This document shows positions 32,789 to 41,440 of a stretch of DNA of 64,000 nucleotides, piece by piece. The stretch is taken from contig NZ_JAGGOI010000003.1 in the NCBI RefSeq assembly GCF_018614585.1, positions 147,005 to 211,004 on the forward strand, written 5' to 3'. The notes under the pieces were generated by a model. That model ran no database searches and was not told the DNA's origin. It was given only the letters and a program-made list of their open reading frames with translations. The stretch is from Streptomyces sp. ISL-1 (lineage in GTDB: Bacteria; Actinomycetota; Actinomycetes; Streptomycetales; Streptomycetaceae). Position numbers and translations under genes: made by a program. Within the stretch, counting starts at the first letter, position 1. Each line of letters starts with the position of its first letter.

Positions 32789-33426
32789 GCGCGGCGCGGC
32801 CGCTTCCAGCAGGAGAGCACATCTTCGGTCGTGGTGATCGTGGCGACCAGGGCGAGCGTGTGGCGGACCATCGCCGGGGTGTAGTCGGCGGGCACCCCCG
32901 CGATGGCGTCCTTGGGAACCACCGCCGTATAGCCGAGGTTGACCGCGTCGAAGACGGCGTTGGGGATGGCGACGTTCGCCGAGACGCCGGTGACGACGAG
33001 GGTGCGGCAGCCGAGATTGCGCAGCAGCGCGTCGACGTCGGTGCCGGCGATGGGCGAGAGGCCGTGCAGCCGCCGTACGACGAGATCTCCGTCCGCGACC
33101 TCTATGGGCGGCGCGATGCGGACGGCCGTCGTGCCGGAGTGCTGCTGGACGGGGAGCCGGGCGGCCGCCCGGAAAAGCCGCGCGTTGTGGTTGGCGCCGC
33201 GTCCGTCGGGACGCCGCTCGGCCACCGCGTGCAGGACCTGTACGCCCGCTTCGTGAGCACCCGCGACCAGCCGGGCGATCCTGAACAGCGCGCCGGAAGA
33301 CCGTGCCTGCGCGGCGAGTTCGGGCAGGGCGCTTTCCTCGCCGACGACACCTTGCTGGCACTCGACGGTGAGCAGCGCGGTGGTGGCCGGGTCGAGCTGT
33401 TCCGCGAGCTGTTCGAAGGACGGCAC
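32785..33426 (-). CDS. Isochorismatase/cysteine hydrolase-fold protein lacking the catalytic Cys
   Basis: A 213-residue isochorismatase-fold protein. Compared with the family (LLVIDMQN...; TGVxTNVCVE), the catalytic Asp position is Glu22 (LLTVECQQG), and the nucleophilic Cys position is Ala153 (TGVSANVAIPNA). The fold and the DAVNLGY segment are intact. Isochorismatase itself needs no Cys nucleophile, so hydrolase activity of that kind cannot be excluded, but nicotinamidase-like chemistry can. It belongs to an actinobacterial subgroup with this signature, as far as I recall. Its promoter region has a degenerate 9-bp repeat. Confidence 0.8.
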   Translation of the reverse strand: MPSFEQLAEQLDPATTALLTVECQQGVVGEESALPELAAQARSSGALFRIARLVAGAHEAGVQVLHAVAERRPDGRGANHNARLFRAAARLPVQQHSGTTAVRIAPPIEVADGDLVVRRLHGLSPIAGTDVDALLRNLGCRTLVVTGVSANVAIPNAVFDAVNLGYTAVVPKDAIAGVPADYTPAMVRHTLALVATITTTEDVLSCWKRPRRA

Positions 33427-33434
33427 GAGTCCCC

Positions 33435-33475
33435 CTCTTCGATCTCTTCGATTCTTCGGACTTTTCGACTCTTCG
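33435..33475. repeat. Degenerate 9-bp tandem repeat upstream of the isochorismatase-like gene
   Basis: CTCTTCGAT occurs twice exactly and three more times with changes (TTCGGA, TTTTCGACT, CTTCGG) directly before the minus-strand start at 33426. It is A/T-richer than its surroundings and lies in the promoter or leader. Confidence 0.55.
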
Positions 33476-33580
33476 GGCCGGGCGCGCGACAGTAACCGCC
33501 ATTGCGCGACGAAGGAAGAGCGCTCATGATTCCTGACACACAGTCAGCTAAGTGTTTCGGCTATGAGGAGGGGGCTGCCC

Positions 33581-34039
33581 ATGACCGTCACACAACGCCG
33601 GGGCCGTCGCATCATGATGACGCCCGGCGAACTGGACGAGTTCCTGGCCGAGCAGCGCACCTGCCGGGTTGCCACCGTGTCCGCCGACGGCCGCCCGCAT
33701 GTCAGCGCCCTGTGGTTCGCCTGGGACGGGACCTCACTGTGGCTGTACTCCATTACGTGCAGCCGCCGTTGGGCACAGCTGCGGCACGATCCTCGGCTCG
33801 CGGTCGTGGTGGACGACGGCGAGGAGTACGGGGAACTGCGCGGCGCGGAGCTGTCCGGCACCGCGGTCTTCGTGGGCGAAGCGCCTCGGACGGGTGAGGT
33901 GTGCCCCGAACTGGAGTTGCCGGAGAGGCTGTTCGCGCGGAAGAACTTCGGTATGGACGAGATGCCGCACGACGGCAGACATGCGTGGCTGCGGCTGACC
34001 CCCGATTCGGTCGCCTCCTGGGACTTCAGGAAGCTGTGA
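33581..34039 (+). CDS. PPOX-class (pyridoxamine oxidase-like) FMN/F420-binding protein
   Basis: A 152-residue split-barrel protein. MTPGELDEFLAEQRTCRVAT, then VSADGRPHVSALWFAWDG and LRHDPRLAVVVDDGEEYGEL, form the pattern of PPOX-class enzymes with F420- or FMN-dependent reductase activity. The ATG at 33581 is set by a strong ribosome site (GAGGAGGGGG) 7 bp upstream. It stands alone between divergent and convergent neighbours. Confidence 0.85.
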   Translation: MTVTQRRGRRIMMTPGELDEFLAEQRTCRVATVSADGRPHVSALWFAWDGTSLWLYSITCSRRWAQLRHDPRLAVVVDDGEEYGELRGAELSGTAVFVGEAPRTGEVCPELELPERLFARKNFGMDEMPHDGRHAWLRLTPDSVASWDFRKL

Positions 34040-34151
34040 GGCCCTCTGGGACAGCGGGCCTCTGGGACAGCGGGCCTCCGAGGCAGCCGGCCTCCGAGCC
34101 GCCAAGCCTTCGCGGCAGCCGGACTCCAAGCCGTCAGGCCTCTGACCGCTC
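34040..34151. repeat. 16-bp degenerate tandem repeat, seven units
   Basis: Units start at 34040, 34056, 34072, 34088, 34104, 34120 and 34136. The first two differ at one position (GGGCCTCTGGGACAGC consensus), and later units diverge step by step. The last unit runs into the 3' end of the LysR gene (stop at 34134). The period is not a multiple of three. It lies between convergent genes. Confidence 0.8.
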
Positions 34152-35048
34152 CACCGTCTCCGCGGCCCCACGCAAGGCATCGACCGCCGCCCTGATCGAC
34201 GGGCGGCGGTCCGCGTCCGTCCGCCACACCGCGTAGATGTGCCTGCGCATCCGCTGCCTCACGGGCACGAGCCGTACCCCCTCAGGCACCCAGCCGCGCC
34301 CCAGTCTCGGCGTGACGCACACCCCCATCCCCGCCTCGATCAGAGCCAGTTGCGTGTGGTGCTCCACCGCCATGTGCGCGATCCGCGGCTCGAAGCCCTT
34401 CGAGCGCAGCGTGAACATCAGCCACTCGTAGCAGAATTCGCCTTCAGGCCAGGACACCCAGTCGTCCTCGGCGAACTCCTCGAGATCCACCTCCGCCCGG
34501 TCCGCCAGCGGATGGTCCGCGTGCATGGCGACATCCGGGACGTCATCGAGCAGATGAGCCTGCGCGAGTCCGCCGGGCACGGGCAGCCGCTTGTTGCTCC
34601 AGTCGAGCACGACCGCGAGATCGAGGTCACCCCTGACCACCTGCCTGATCCCCTGCTCGGGCTCCAACTCGCTCGATGTCACTCGCAGTTCGGGGTGGCT
34701 CGTGCGCAGCGAAGTCAGGGCCGCGGGGAAGAGCCCGCGGGCGGCTGTCGGGAACGCGCCGATCCTGACCTCGCCCACCACCTGCCCGCGCTGCGCCTCG
34801 ATATCGGCCTGCGCGAGCTCGACCTGGGACAGGATGCGCGCGGCGTGGTCCGCGAGCAGCCGACCGGCGTCGGTGAGACGCACGCCGCGCCCGTTCTTGG
34901 CCAGCAGTGGCTGGCCCACCTCCCGCTCCAGTTTCGCCATCTGCTGAGAGACGGCCGAGGTCGTCACATGCAGCCCGTCGGCCGCTCCGCTCACCGAGCC
35001 ATGGCGGGCCAGCGCGTCCAGGGTCCGCAGGCGCTCCAGATTCAACAT
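34134..35048 (-). CDS. LysR family transcriptional regulator
   Basis: A 304-residue LTTR. The N-terminal winged HTH (ALARHGSVSGAADGLHVTTS then AVSQQMAKLEREVGQPLL) is followed by the linker helix and the effector domain beginning GEVRIGAFPTAARGL. It is divergent from an EamA/DMT transporter across 74 bp, the classical LysR arrangement, and probably controls it. The inducer is unknown. ATG at 35048. Confidence 0.9.
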   Translation of the reverse strand: MLNLERLRTLDALARHGSVSGAADGLHVTTSAVSQQMAKLEREVGQPLLAKNGRGVRLTDAGRLLADHAARILSQVELAQADIEAQRGQVVGEVRIGAFPTAARGLFPAALTSLRTSHPELRVTSSELEPEQGIRQVVRGDLDLAVVLDWSNKRLPVPGGLAQAHLLDDVPDVAMHADHPLADRAEVDLEEFAEDDWVSWPEGEFCYEWLMFTLRSKGFEPRIAHMAVEHHTQLALIEAGMGVCVTPRLGRGWVPEGVRLVPVRQRMRRHIYAVWRTDADRRPSIRAAVDALRGAAETVERSEA

Positions 35049-35080
35049 GTAAGTGATGCTAAGCGAATACCGCAAATAAT

Positions 35081-35099
35081 TCTCGCTTGTCCTACGAGA
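35081..35099. promoter_or_regulatory. Possible LysR binding box
   Basis: TCTCG-N9-CGAGA, an interrupted inverted repeat of the LTTR T-N11-A type, lies in the 74-bp interval between the LysR and DMT transporter start codons. Confidence 0.5.
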
Positions 35100-35122
35100 T
35101 TGGAGCGGCCAGGGTGGACGGC

Positions 35123-36160
35123 ATGAGCACCGCCGTCCCCTCCCGGACTCCATCGGCCCCCGCCCCCGCCCCTGCCGACTCCACACGCCGCCGCGGCCTC
35201 GACTGGCGCATCCGCTTCGCGGTGCTCTCCACGGTGTGGGGCTTCAGCTTCCTCCTCATCAAGGTCGGCACCGGCGGGTACGCACCCTTTCAAGTCACCT
35301 TCGGCAGGCTGTTCTTCGGTACGGCGGTGCTGGCCGTCGCGATGACGGTGCGGCGGGAGCGGCTGCCGCGCGGGATCCGTACCTGGTTGCACCTCACCGT
35401 CGCCGCGTTCGTGCTGAACGCGCTGCCGTTCTCGCTCTTCGCCTACTCCGAGCTGACGATCCCGTCGACGCTCGCCGGCATCTGCAACGCCACCTCGCCT
35501 CTGTGGGGCATGGCACTGTCCATGGTCGCGCTCTCCGAGGACCGGCCGACCCGGCGCAGGGTCGCCGGGCTCGGCATCGGCTTCCTGGGCGTGCTGACCG
35601 TGCTCGGCGCGTGGCAGGGATTCTCCGGGCTCGACTTCGGCGGCACGGCGATGGCGCTGCTGGCCTCGCTGAGCTATCCGATCGGCTGGATCTACGTACG
35701 GCGCACCCTGGCCGGCAGCAGCCACTCCAATCTCTCGCTGACCGGTGCCCAGCTGCTGCTCGCCACAGTCCAACTCGCCGTGGTCACACCGCTGTTCACG
35801 ACGCTGCCGACGTCCTTCCCACTCGTGCCGCTGCTCGCCGTGATCACGCTCGGCGCCCTGGGCACGGGCTTCGCGCTGCTTCTCCAGTACGGGCTGGTCG
35901 CCGAGGTCGGGCCGACGACGGCGCAGATGGTCACGTACTTCATCCCGGTCATCGCGACGGCCGCGGGCGTCGCGGTGCTGGGCGAGCAGCTGGGCTGGAA
36001 CACCCCGGTGGGCGCACTGATCGTGCTGGCGGGCGCGGCGCTGACCCAGAGCCGGCCGAAGCGACCGTCCGCCGCCACGGGCGCCTCGGCGCTGCCGCAG
36101 GCTCCCGCCGAGGCTGCTGCGGGGGCTGCGAGGGCTGCGAGGGCTGCGGCTCAGCCGTAA
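35123..36160 (+). CDS. EamA/DMT superfamily transporter
   Basis: A 345-residue, ten-helix drug/metabolite transporter with two EamA repeats (STVWGFSFLLIKVGTGGYAP in the first and GTGFALLLQYGLVAEVGPTT in the second). The N-terminus is Pro/Ala-rich and cytosolic. The C-terminal tail has a small Ala/Arg repeat (GGCTGCGAG units at 36118-36150). ATG at 35123. It is probably an exporter of amino acids or metabolites under the divergent LysR regulator. The 3' end overlaps the convergent MocR gene by 10 bp. Confidence 0.88.
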   Translation: MSTAVPSRTPSAPAPAPADSTRRRGLDWRIRFAVLSTVWGFSFLLIKVGTGGYAPFQVTFGRLFFGTAVLAVAMTVRRERLPRGIRTWLHLTVAAFVLNALPFSLFAYSELTIPSTLAGICNATSPLWGMALSMVALSEDRPTRRRVAGLGIGFLGVLTVLGAWQGFSGLDFGGTAMALLASLSYPIGWIYVRRTLAGSSHSNLSLTGAQLLLATVQLAVVTPLFTTLPTSFPLVPLLAVITLGALGTGFALLLQYGLVAEVGPTTAQMVTYFIPVIATAAGVAVLGEQLGWNTPVGALIVLAGAALTQSRPKRPSAATGASALPQAPAEAAAGAARAARAAAQP

Positions 36161-37488
36161 CTGCGCGCGGGCGCCGGGCCGGCGGCAGCCGCGACCGCGT
36201 CCGCGAGCGGCTCGATGTCGTCCTTCCCGAGGCTCGAAACGGTGAGTCGCACGCCGGGTGGCGCCGACATCCGGAAACGCGCTCCCGGCGCGACCGCCCA
36301 ACCGGCGTGCAGCAGCCGGGCCACCGCCCCGGTCTCGTCGGGGACGGGCACCCAGACGTTCATCCCGCTACGTCCATAGGCCTCGATCCCCCGCTCGGCC
36401 AGCGCTCGCAGAAGCGCGTCGCGCCGTTCCCCGTACGCGTGCGCGACGGCGAGCGGGTCCACCGCGCCCGAGGTCCAGAGGTGCACCACCGCACACTGCA
36501 GCAGTCGGCTGACCCAGCCGGGTCCGAGCTGCTGACGGCCCATCACACGGTCGATGGTGACGGCGTCGCCGGTCAGCACGGCGACCCGCAGATCGGGCCC
36601 GTAGGCCTTGGCGGTGGAGCGTACGAACGCCCAGCTGTCCGTGACCCCGGCGAGCGGGTGCAGCGGGAGATCGACGATCGCGTGTCCGTGGTCGTCCTCG
36701 ATGAGCAGGGTGTGCGGGAACTCGGCCAGTACGGCCCGGAGTTCACGCGCGCGTTCCTTGCTCACGGCGGCGCCGGTGGGGTTCTGCGCCCGGTCGGTGA
36801 CGATGAGGGCCCTGGCCCCGGCGGCGAGCGCCTTGGACACTGCCTGCGGCACCGGCCCGTCGTCGTCGACCGCCACGGGCACGGGCCTCAGCCCCAGCGC
36901 CGGCACCAGGTCCAGCGTGCTGCCCCAGCCGGGGTCCTCGACGGCGACCGCGTCGCCGGGCTTGAGATGCGCGGCGAGGACGCGCTCGATGGCGTCCAGC
37001 GATCCGGAGGTGACGGCGAGCGGCCCTTCGGGCACGCCGTCGGCGTCCATCGCGGCGCGGGCGAGCCGTGCCAACTCCGCGTCGACGGGTGCCTGTCCAT
37101 ACAGACCCGGCTCCTCCGCGTTGCGCCGGGCCGCGGCGGCGAGGGCGTCGCCCATCGGCGGCAGCAGCGCGGGGTCGGGGTTCCCCTCGCCCAGGTCCCG
37201 TACGCCGGGGGGCGCGTCGACCCGGATCGACCCGCGAGCCGTACTGGCCGGCCGCGGGCGCACCCGGCTGCCCTTGCGCCCCGCGGTCTCGATGACTCCG
37301 CGCTCTCGCAGGGTCCGGTACGCGGACGCGACGGTGTTCGGGTTGACCCCCAGCTCGGTGGCCAACTCCCTCATAGGCGGCAGCAGTTGACCCGGTTCCA
37401 GGTCACCCGCGCCGACCGCGCGCTCGATGTCGGCGGCAATCTCCGATGCGCGGTGCCCAACGATCCGATACTCTCCTAGCACAAACAA
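36151..37488 (-). CDS. MocR/PdxR-type GntR regulator with aminotransferase domain
   Basis: A 445-residue regulator. The GntR winged HTH (residues 1-78; LLPPMRELATELGVNPNTVA) is fused to a fold-type I aminotransferase-like domain with NPTGA near 237 and the PLP-binding Lys294 (RSTAKAYGPDL). MocR proteins sense PLP or amino acid-PLP adducts and often control vitamin B6 or related genes. It diverges from a PPOX-fold gene; the start codons are only 29 bp apart, so one operator must serve both. Confidence 0.92.
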   Translation of the reverse strand: MFVLGEYRIVGHRASEIAADIERAVGAGDLEPGQLLPPMRELATELGVNPNTVASAYRTLRERGVIETAGRKGSRVRPRPASTARGSIRVDAPPGVRDLGEGNPDPALLPPMGDALAAAARRNAEEPGLYGQAPVDAELARLARAAMDADGVPEGPLAVTSGSLDAIERVLAAHLKPGDAVAVEDPGWGSTLDLVPALGLRPVPVAVDDDGPVPQAVSKALAAGARALIVTDRAQNPTGAAVSKERARELRAVLAEFPHTLLIEDDHGHAIVDLPLHPLAGVTDSWAFVRSTAKAYGPDLRVAVLTGDAVTIDRVMGRQQLGPGWVSRLLQCAVVHLWTSGAVDPLAVAHAYGERRDALLRALAERGIEAYGRSGMNVWVPVPDETGAVARLLHAGWAVAPGARFRMSAPPGVRLTVSSLGKDDIEPLADAVAAAAGPAPARSYG

Positions 37489-37517
37489 GATTATGCACTA
37501 ATGCAATGGAGTTCGCA
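37489..37517. promoter_or_regulatory. Compact divergent control region between MocR and PPOX genes
   Basis: 29 bp containing TGCACTAATGCA (TGCA half-sites around CTAA; about 37496-37507). It is too short for two separate promoters; they must overlap each other or the 5' coding ends. It is the obvious candidate MocR site. Confidence 0.5.
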
Positions 37518-38174
37518 ATGCCGGACGCTTACGAGCCGACCGAACGCACCGTCCCCACCCGTTCCCGGGACCGCGCCGCGTACGACCGCGAGCTGGTCCA
37601 CTCCATACTCGACGAGGCATACGTCTGCCATCTCGGCTTCGTCCGCGACGGCGCGCCGGTCGTCCTGCCGACGCTGTTCGCCCGCGTCGACGACCACCTG
37701 TACATCCACGGCTCGACGGGCTCACGCCCCCTGCGCATGGCGGGCGAAGCGGACCTCGGCCTCGACGTGTGCCTGACGGTCACCCACGTCGACGGCCTGG
37801 TGCTGGCCCGCTCGGCGTTCCACCACTCGATCAACTACCGCTCGGTCGTGGTCCACGGCACCGCCCGCCAGGTCACCGACCCGGCGGAGAAGCGCACCGC
37901 CCTCGACGCCCTGGTCGACAGTGTCGTCCCGGGCCGCTCACTCGACTCCCGCCCGGCAAACCCGAAGGAACTGGCGGCGACGGCGGTCCTGCGCCTGACG
38001 CTGACGGAGGTCTCGGCGAAGCTCCGCACGGGGGGCCCGAGCGACGACCCGGAGGACGTGGAACTCCCGTACTGGACGGGAGTGGTCCCGCTGACCACCG
38101 GGCAGGGCACACCGATCCCGGCGGCGGACCTGGACGACTCGATCGGGGTACCGGGGTACTTGACGGGAGCGTGA
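37518..38174 (+). CDS. Pyridoxamine 5'-phosphate oxidase family protein (PPOX, DUF-type)
   Basis: A 218-residue split-barrel flavoprotein: AYVCHLGFVRDGAPVVLPTL, HLYIHGSTGSRPLRMA, the FHHSINYRSVVVHGTA segment, and LPYWTGVVPL at the end. This longer PPOX group is typically paired with MocR regulators in actinobacteria. The ATG at 37518 is favoured because GGAG lies at the right distance; 37506 is possible. The role is likely B6 or flavin related, by context. Confidence 0.85.
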   Translation: MPDAYEPTERTVPTRSRDRAAYDRELVHSILDEAYVCHLGFVRDGAPVVLPTLFARVDDHLYIHGSTGSRPLRMAGEADLGLDVCLTVTHVDGLVLARSAFHHSINYRSVVVHGTARQVTDPAEKRTALDALVDSVVPGRSLDSRPANPKELAATAVLRLTLTEVSAKLRTGGPSDDPEDVELPYWTGVVPLTTGQGTPIPAADLDDSIGVPGYLTGA

Positions 38175-38418
38175 GGCGGCGACAGGCGGCGGCCCGCGGA
38201 GCGCCTGCCGAGGCCGCAAGTGCGGGCCCGCCCAGTTCCGGGCAAGGAGCCCCGGCACCGACCCCCGGCCACCCGCGGCGCCGCGGAGTCGGCGCCCGCC
38301 GTTCCGCCCCGCGCTCCGGTGCGAGCCGGAGTTGCGGGAAGGGGCGGTGGGAAGGGCGGCGGGGGTGGGGAGAAGCCCGCCGCACGCGACCGGCCCCACC
38401 CCGCAACCCCGCACCCGT

Positions 38419-39381
38419 CTACCCCCTCCCCACCGCCACCCGCGTCTCCGCCACCGCCAGCCCCGCCACCGCAGTCAGCAGCAGCGCCGTCCCCACCACC
38501 GTCGCCGCCGTGAGCCGCTCATCCAGCGCCGTCACCGCGATCACCGCCGCGCTCACCGGCTCGAGCAGCATGATCACCGAGACCGTCGCCGACCGCACCA
38601 CCGCCGCCCCCGCGAAGTAGAGCGCGTACGCGAGCGCCGTGGGCACCGCCGCGACGTACGTCAACAGCCAGACCACCTGACCCAGATCCGCGGTGTGCGG
38701 CAACAGTCCCTCCGCCAGTGCAATCGGCAGCAGCCCCACCGCCCCGATCGCGAACGCCCACGCCGTCGTGGCCAGCGAGTCACCGCTCCCATCACGCCCC
38801 AGCCACCGTGTCAGCAGCGTGATCGCCGCGTACCCGGCCGCCGAGAGCAGCGCGAGCGCGACCCCCACGGGCCGTACCGTCCCGCTCTCGCCGCCCAGAA
38901 CCAGCACGAACAGACCGGCAAGCGCCCCGGTGACGGCGACGACGCCGCCCCGCCCGAGCCGTTCCCCCATCGTCAGCCGCGCGCCGACGGCGATGAGGAC
39001 CGGCCCCGCGCCCAGCGTGACGACCGTGCCCACGGCGAGACCGGTCGCCTGGACGGCCGCGAAGTAGGCGCTCTGGAAGAGGGTGAGCCCGATTCCCGTA
39101 CCGAGAATGCGCAGCAGCCGGCGCCGTCGCGGCTCGACGGGCGCGACAAAACGCCTGGCCACAGGTGTACGCCGGGCCCGCAGCGCGAGCGCGCCCAGCA
39201 GGAGTACCAGACCCCCCGCACAGCGCCAGAACGACAGCGCGAGAGGACCGAGATCGCTCACCCGGAAGACCAGCGAAGCGGCCGCGCCGGCGGTCCCCCA
39301 CGCGACTCCGGCGAAGATCAGAAAGAGCAGGCTCCGCCCGACGGGCAGGCTGACAGCAGGCGCGTAGGAAACATTCGACAC
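38419..39381 (-). CDS. EamA/DMT superfamily transporter
   Basis: A 320-residue, ten-helix transporter with two EamA repeats ([17 protein letters not shown] first; [20 protein letters not shown] and [17 protein letters not shown] second). LEPV is a common signature in the second repeat of RhaT/YdcZ-like exporters. The ATG at 39381 gives a short cytosolic leader. The 244 bp downstream (38175-38418), between it and the PPOX gene, is very GC-rich with no gene. Confidence 0.87.
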   Translation of the reverse strand: MSNVSYAPAVSLPVGRSLLFLIFAGVAWGTAGAAASLVFRVSDLGPLALSFWRCAGGLVLLLGALALRARRTPVARRFVAPVEPRRRRLLRILGTGIGLTLFQSAYFAAVQATGLAVGTVVTLGAGPVLIAVGARLTMGERLGRGGVVAVTGALAGLFVLVLGGESGTVRPVGVALALLSAAGYAAITLLTRWLGRDGSGDSLATTAWAFAIGAVGLLPIALAEGLLPHTADLGQVVWLLTYVAAVPTALAYALYFAGAAVVRSATVSVIMLLEPVSAAVIAVTALDERLTAATVVGTALLLTAVAGLAVAETRVAVGRG

Positions 39382-39545
39382 GTGACTTCTCCGTGCATGA
39401 AGAACGGGATGGGTGATCGCTCGACTGCGTCACGCGGGCAGCGACGAACCGCTCGGGAACACCCCGAGCCCGGTCTTCGTCAGAAAGTGGCGGCCCGCGC
39501 TAGGAGGCAGGCGGCGGAAGTGCGGTCGAATGCATGATCGCCACC

Positions 39546-40565
39546 TTACGGTCCGGCGTGCGGGGCCGACAACTCGCCATCGGCGACGGCACGCTCACCG
39601 TGCACCGGCGGACCCTCCGCGAGCCCGCCGCCCGCCACCGGGCCCGACGCCGCCTTCGGCGCCTGTGACTGCGCGATGAACGCCCCCACCAGCACGACCG
39701 CACCACCGAAGATCTGCGGCGCCGACAGATGCTCCCCCAGCAGCACCCACGCCAGCACCGTGGCGATGACCGCCTCCAGGCATGCCACCACACCCGCCAC
39801 CTGCGGGGAGAGCCTGCGTACCGAGACGACCCCGGTGACATACGCCAGCACCGTGGCGATCAGCACGATCCAGCCCAGCAGCAGCGCCGCCGGCACCTGC
39901 GTACCGCCCATGTCCGCGCTCCCGCCGAGCAGCGAGAAGTCCATCCCCCACGGCCGCGCCACCAGCGTCAGCACCGCCGCGCCGATGAGCAGTCCGTACG
40001 CGATCACGCCCAGCGGATCCGCCGCGTCGTCCCCGTCGCCGCCCTGGTCCGACAGGACGAAGTAGCCGACCTGGCAGCATGCCGCGGCCAGCGCGAGCAG
40101 CAGCCCGATCGCGTCGAAGCCGACCCCCGCCCACACCTCGACGACGCACGCGAGCCCGGCGACCGCGAGGACCACGCCGACCGCCGCGGCCCGGGTGACG
40201 GGCCGGCGCTGCACGAAGCGGACCCAGCCGAGAACCAGCGCGGGGGCGAGATATTCGATGAGCAGCGCGACGCCGACCGGGATCCGGGAGATCGCCGCGA
40301 AGTAGCAGGCCTGTACGCCCGCGACGGCGAGCAGTCCGAAGCCGACGAGCAGTGCGGGCCTGCGCAGCACCAGGTCCCGGTGGCGCCAGGCCACCGGCAG
40401 CATGATGAGGGCGGAGCCGGCCACTCGCAACCACACCACATGCAGCGGGTCGAGACCCGCTTCGATCAGCGGCTTGGCCGCGACACCTGATCCACCGAAT
40501 GCGAACGCCGAGCCCAGGGCGAGTCCCAGGCCGGCGCTCCTAACCTGAGACGCGTGCATCGGCAC
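39546..40565 (-). CDS. EamA/DMT superfamily transporter
   Basis: A 339-residue member of the same superfamily as its neighbour at 38419 but clearly diverged (SAFAFGGSGVAAKPLIEAGL, LIEYLAPALVLGWVRFVQRR, LEAVIATVLAWVLLGEHLSA). ATG at 40565 or 40559. Three DMT genes within 5 kb suggest a local cluster of efflux functions; they are not tandem duplicates at the sequence level I can see. Confidence 0.87.
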   Translation of the reverse strand: MPMHASQVRSAGLGLALGSAFAFGGSGVAAKPLIEAGLDPLHVVWLRVAGSALIMLPVAWRHRDLVLRRPALLVGFGLLAVAGVQACYFAAISRIPVGVALLIEYLAPALVLGWVRFVQRRPVTRAAAVGVVLAVAGLACVVEVWAGVGFDAIGLLLALAAACCQVGYFVLSDQGGDGDDAADPLGVIAYGLLIGAAVLTLVARPWGMDFSLLGGSADMGGTQVPAALLLGWIVLIATVLAYVTGVVSVRRLSPQVAGVVACLEAVIATVLAWVLLGEHLSAPQIFGGAVVLVGAFIAQSQAPKAASGPVAGGGLAEGPPVHGERAVADGELSAPHAGP

Positions 40566-40643
40566 ATCATGTCAGCGCAAGTCAGGACCGTCACCCCCGT
40601 GACACATGTCGAGAACTCTGGGCCGCCGTTGGGTCGTCCGGCG

Positions 40644-41228
40644 CTATTCGGCCGCTATCCGCCCGCCCAGCAGCTCCGCGTCCACCCCGGCCCGCCGCAG
40701 CACCTGCACTGCCCGGCATTCCGGATCCGCGGCGAGGCGGGCGAGCAGATCGATCCCCCCGGCTCGCGCGGCGCCCCGCAGTTGTGCCCGCGCCAGCGCA
40801 CCCTCCATCGCGGCGGCCGCCGAAGGCGACCATCCCGACGCCTCCGCATCCGTCGCGCGTACGACGGGAACGGTGCCCGAGTCCTCCACCGAGCCCTGCC
40901 AGCGCAGCCCGTATCCGATGCTGCGCTGCACGAGATAGCCGAGCACCCGCGCGATCTGCGGGCCGGCACCGAGAGCGGCACGGACCTCGGGGTCCGACTC
41001 GATCAGGGAGTGCAGCAGATGGGCCGTGTCGATCTGCCGGTCGCCGTCGCGCAGGGCCCTCCTGCGCGCAGTCGCGACCACCGAGGCCAGCTCCGCGGTG
41101 AGTCTGGCGTCGATCTCCGGGCGGGTGGCGGCGGGCTGTTGAGGCACCCACGGGACAGGGCTTTGCACATCTCCCACCTCATCAGCTCCCGGGAGCCCGT
41201 GCGTCGCCGTCGGGGCCCATTTGCCCAT
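40644..41228 (-). CDS. Stand-alone Clp N-terminal (ClpN repeat) domain protein
   Basis: A 194-residue protein with two Clp_N-like repeats: ELASVVATARRRALRDGDRQ then IDTAHLLHSLIESDPEVRAA, and later AAAMEGALARAQLRGAARAG. There is no AAA+ domain. In ClpA/ClpC this domain receives substrates and adaptors, so a free version may be an adaptor, decoy or, like McsB-linked ClpC-N proteins, a substrate sensor (inference). ATG at 41228; the frame upstream is not convincing. GTG codons further in are alternatives. Confidence 0.78.
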   Translation of the reverse strand: MGKWAPTATHGLPGADEVGDVQSPVPWVPQQPAATRPEIDARLTAELASVVATARRRALRDGDRQIDTAHLLHSLIESDPEVRAALGAGPQIARVLGYLVQRSIGYGLRWQGSVEDSGTVPVVRATDAEASGWSPSAAAAMEGALARAQLRGAARAGGIDLLARLAADPECRAVQVLRRAGVDAELLGGRIAAE

Positions 41229-41440
41229 CCGACGGAGGTTGGGCACACCCGACCGGTTTCTCCTCCTTACGGATGAGATCAAGACAGCTCTCCCTGAGGG
41301 AGCGCGCGCCGCCTTGCCATCAGCACGTGGGCAGCCATGTCCCACCGCCCGAAGAGATCTGACTGTTCATCAGTATTGAATGTTCCGGCAGGTGCGGCTA
41401 CGTTCCGCGACACCGTAAGCCGACACGAAGGGGTGGTCGT

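Noticed and set aside
34040..34151. Possible CRISPR array because of regular repeats
   Set aside because: Units are contiguous 16-mers with no spacers and drift steadily; no cas genes are present.
38175..38418. Short open frames between PPOX and DMT genes
   Set aside because: Very GC-rich Pro/Arg-coding frames on both strands without start sites or conserved-looking sequence.
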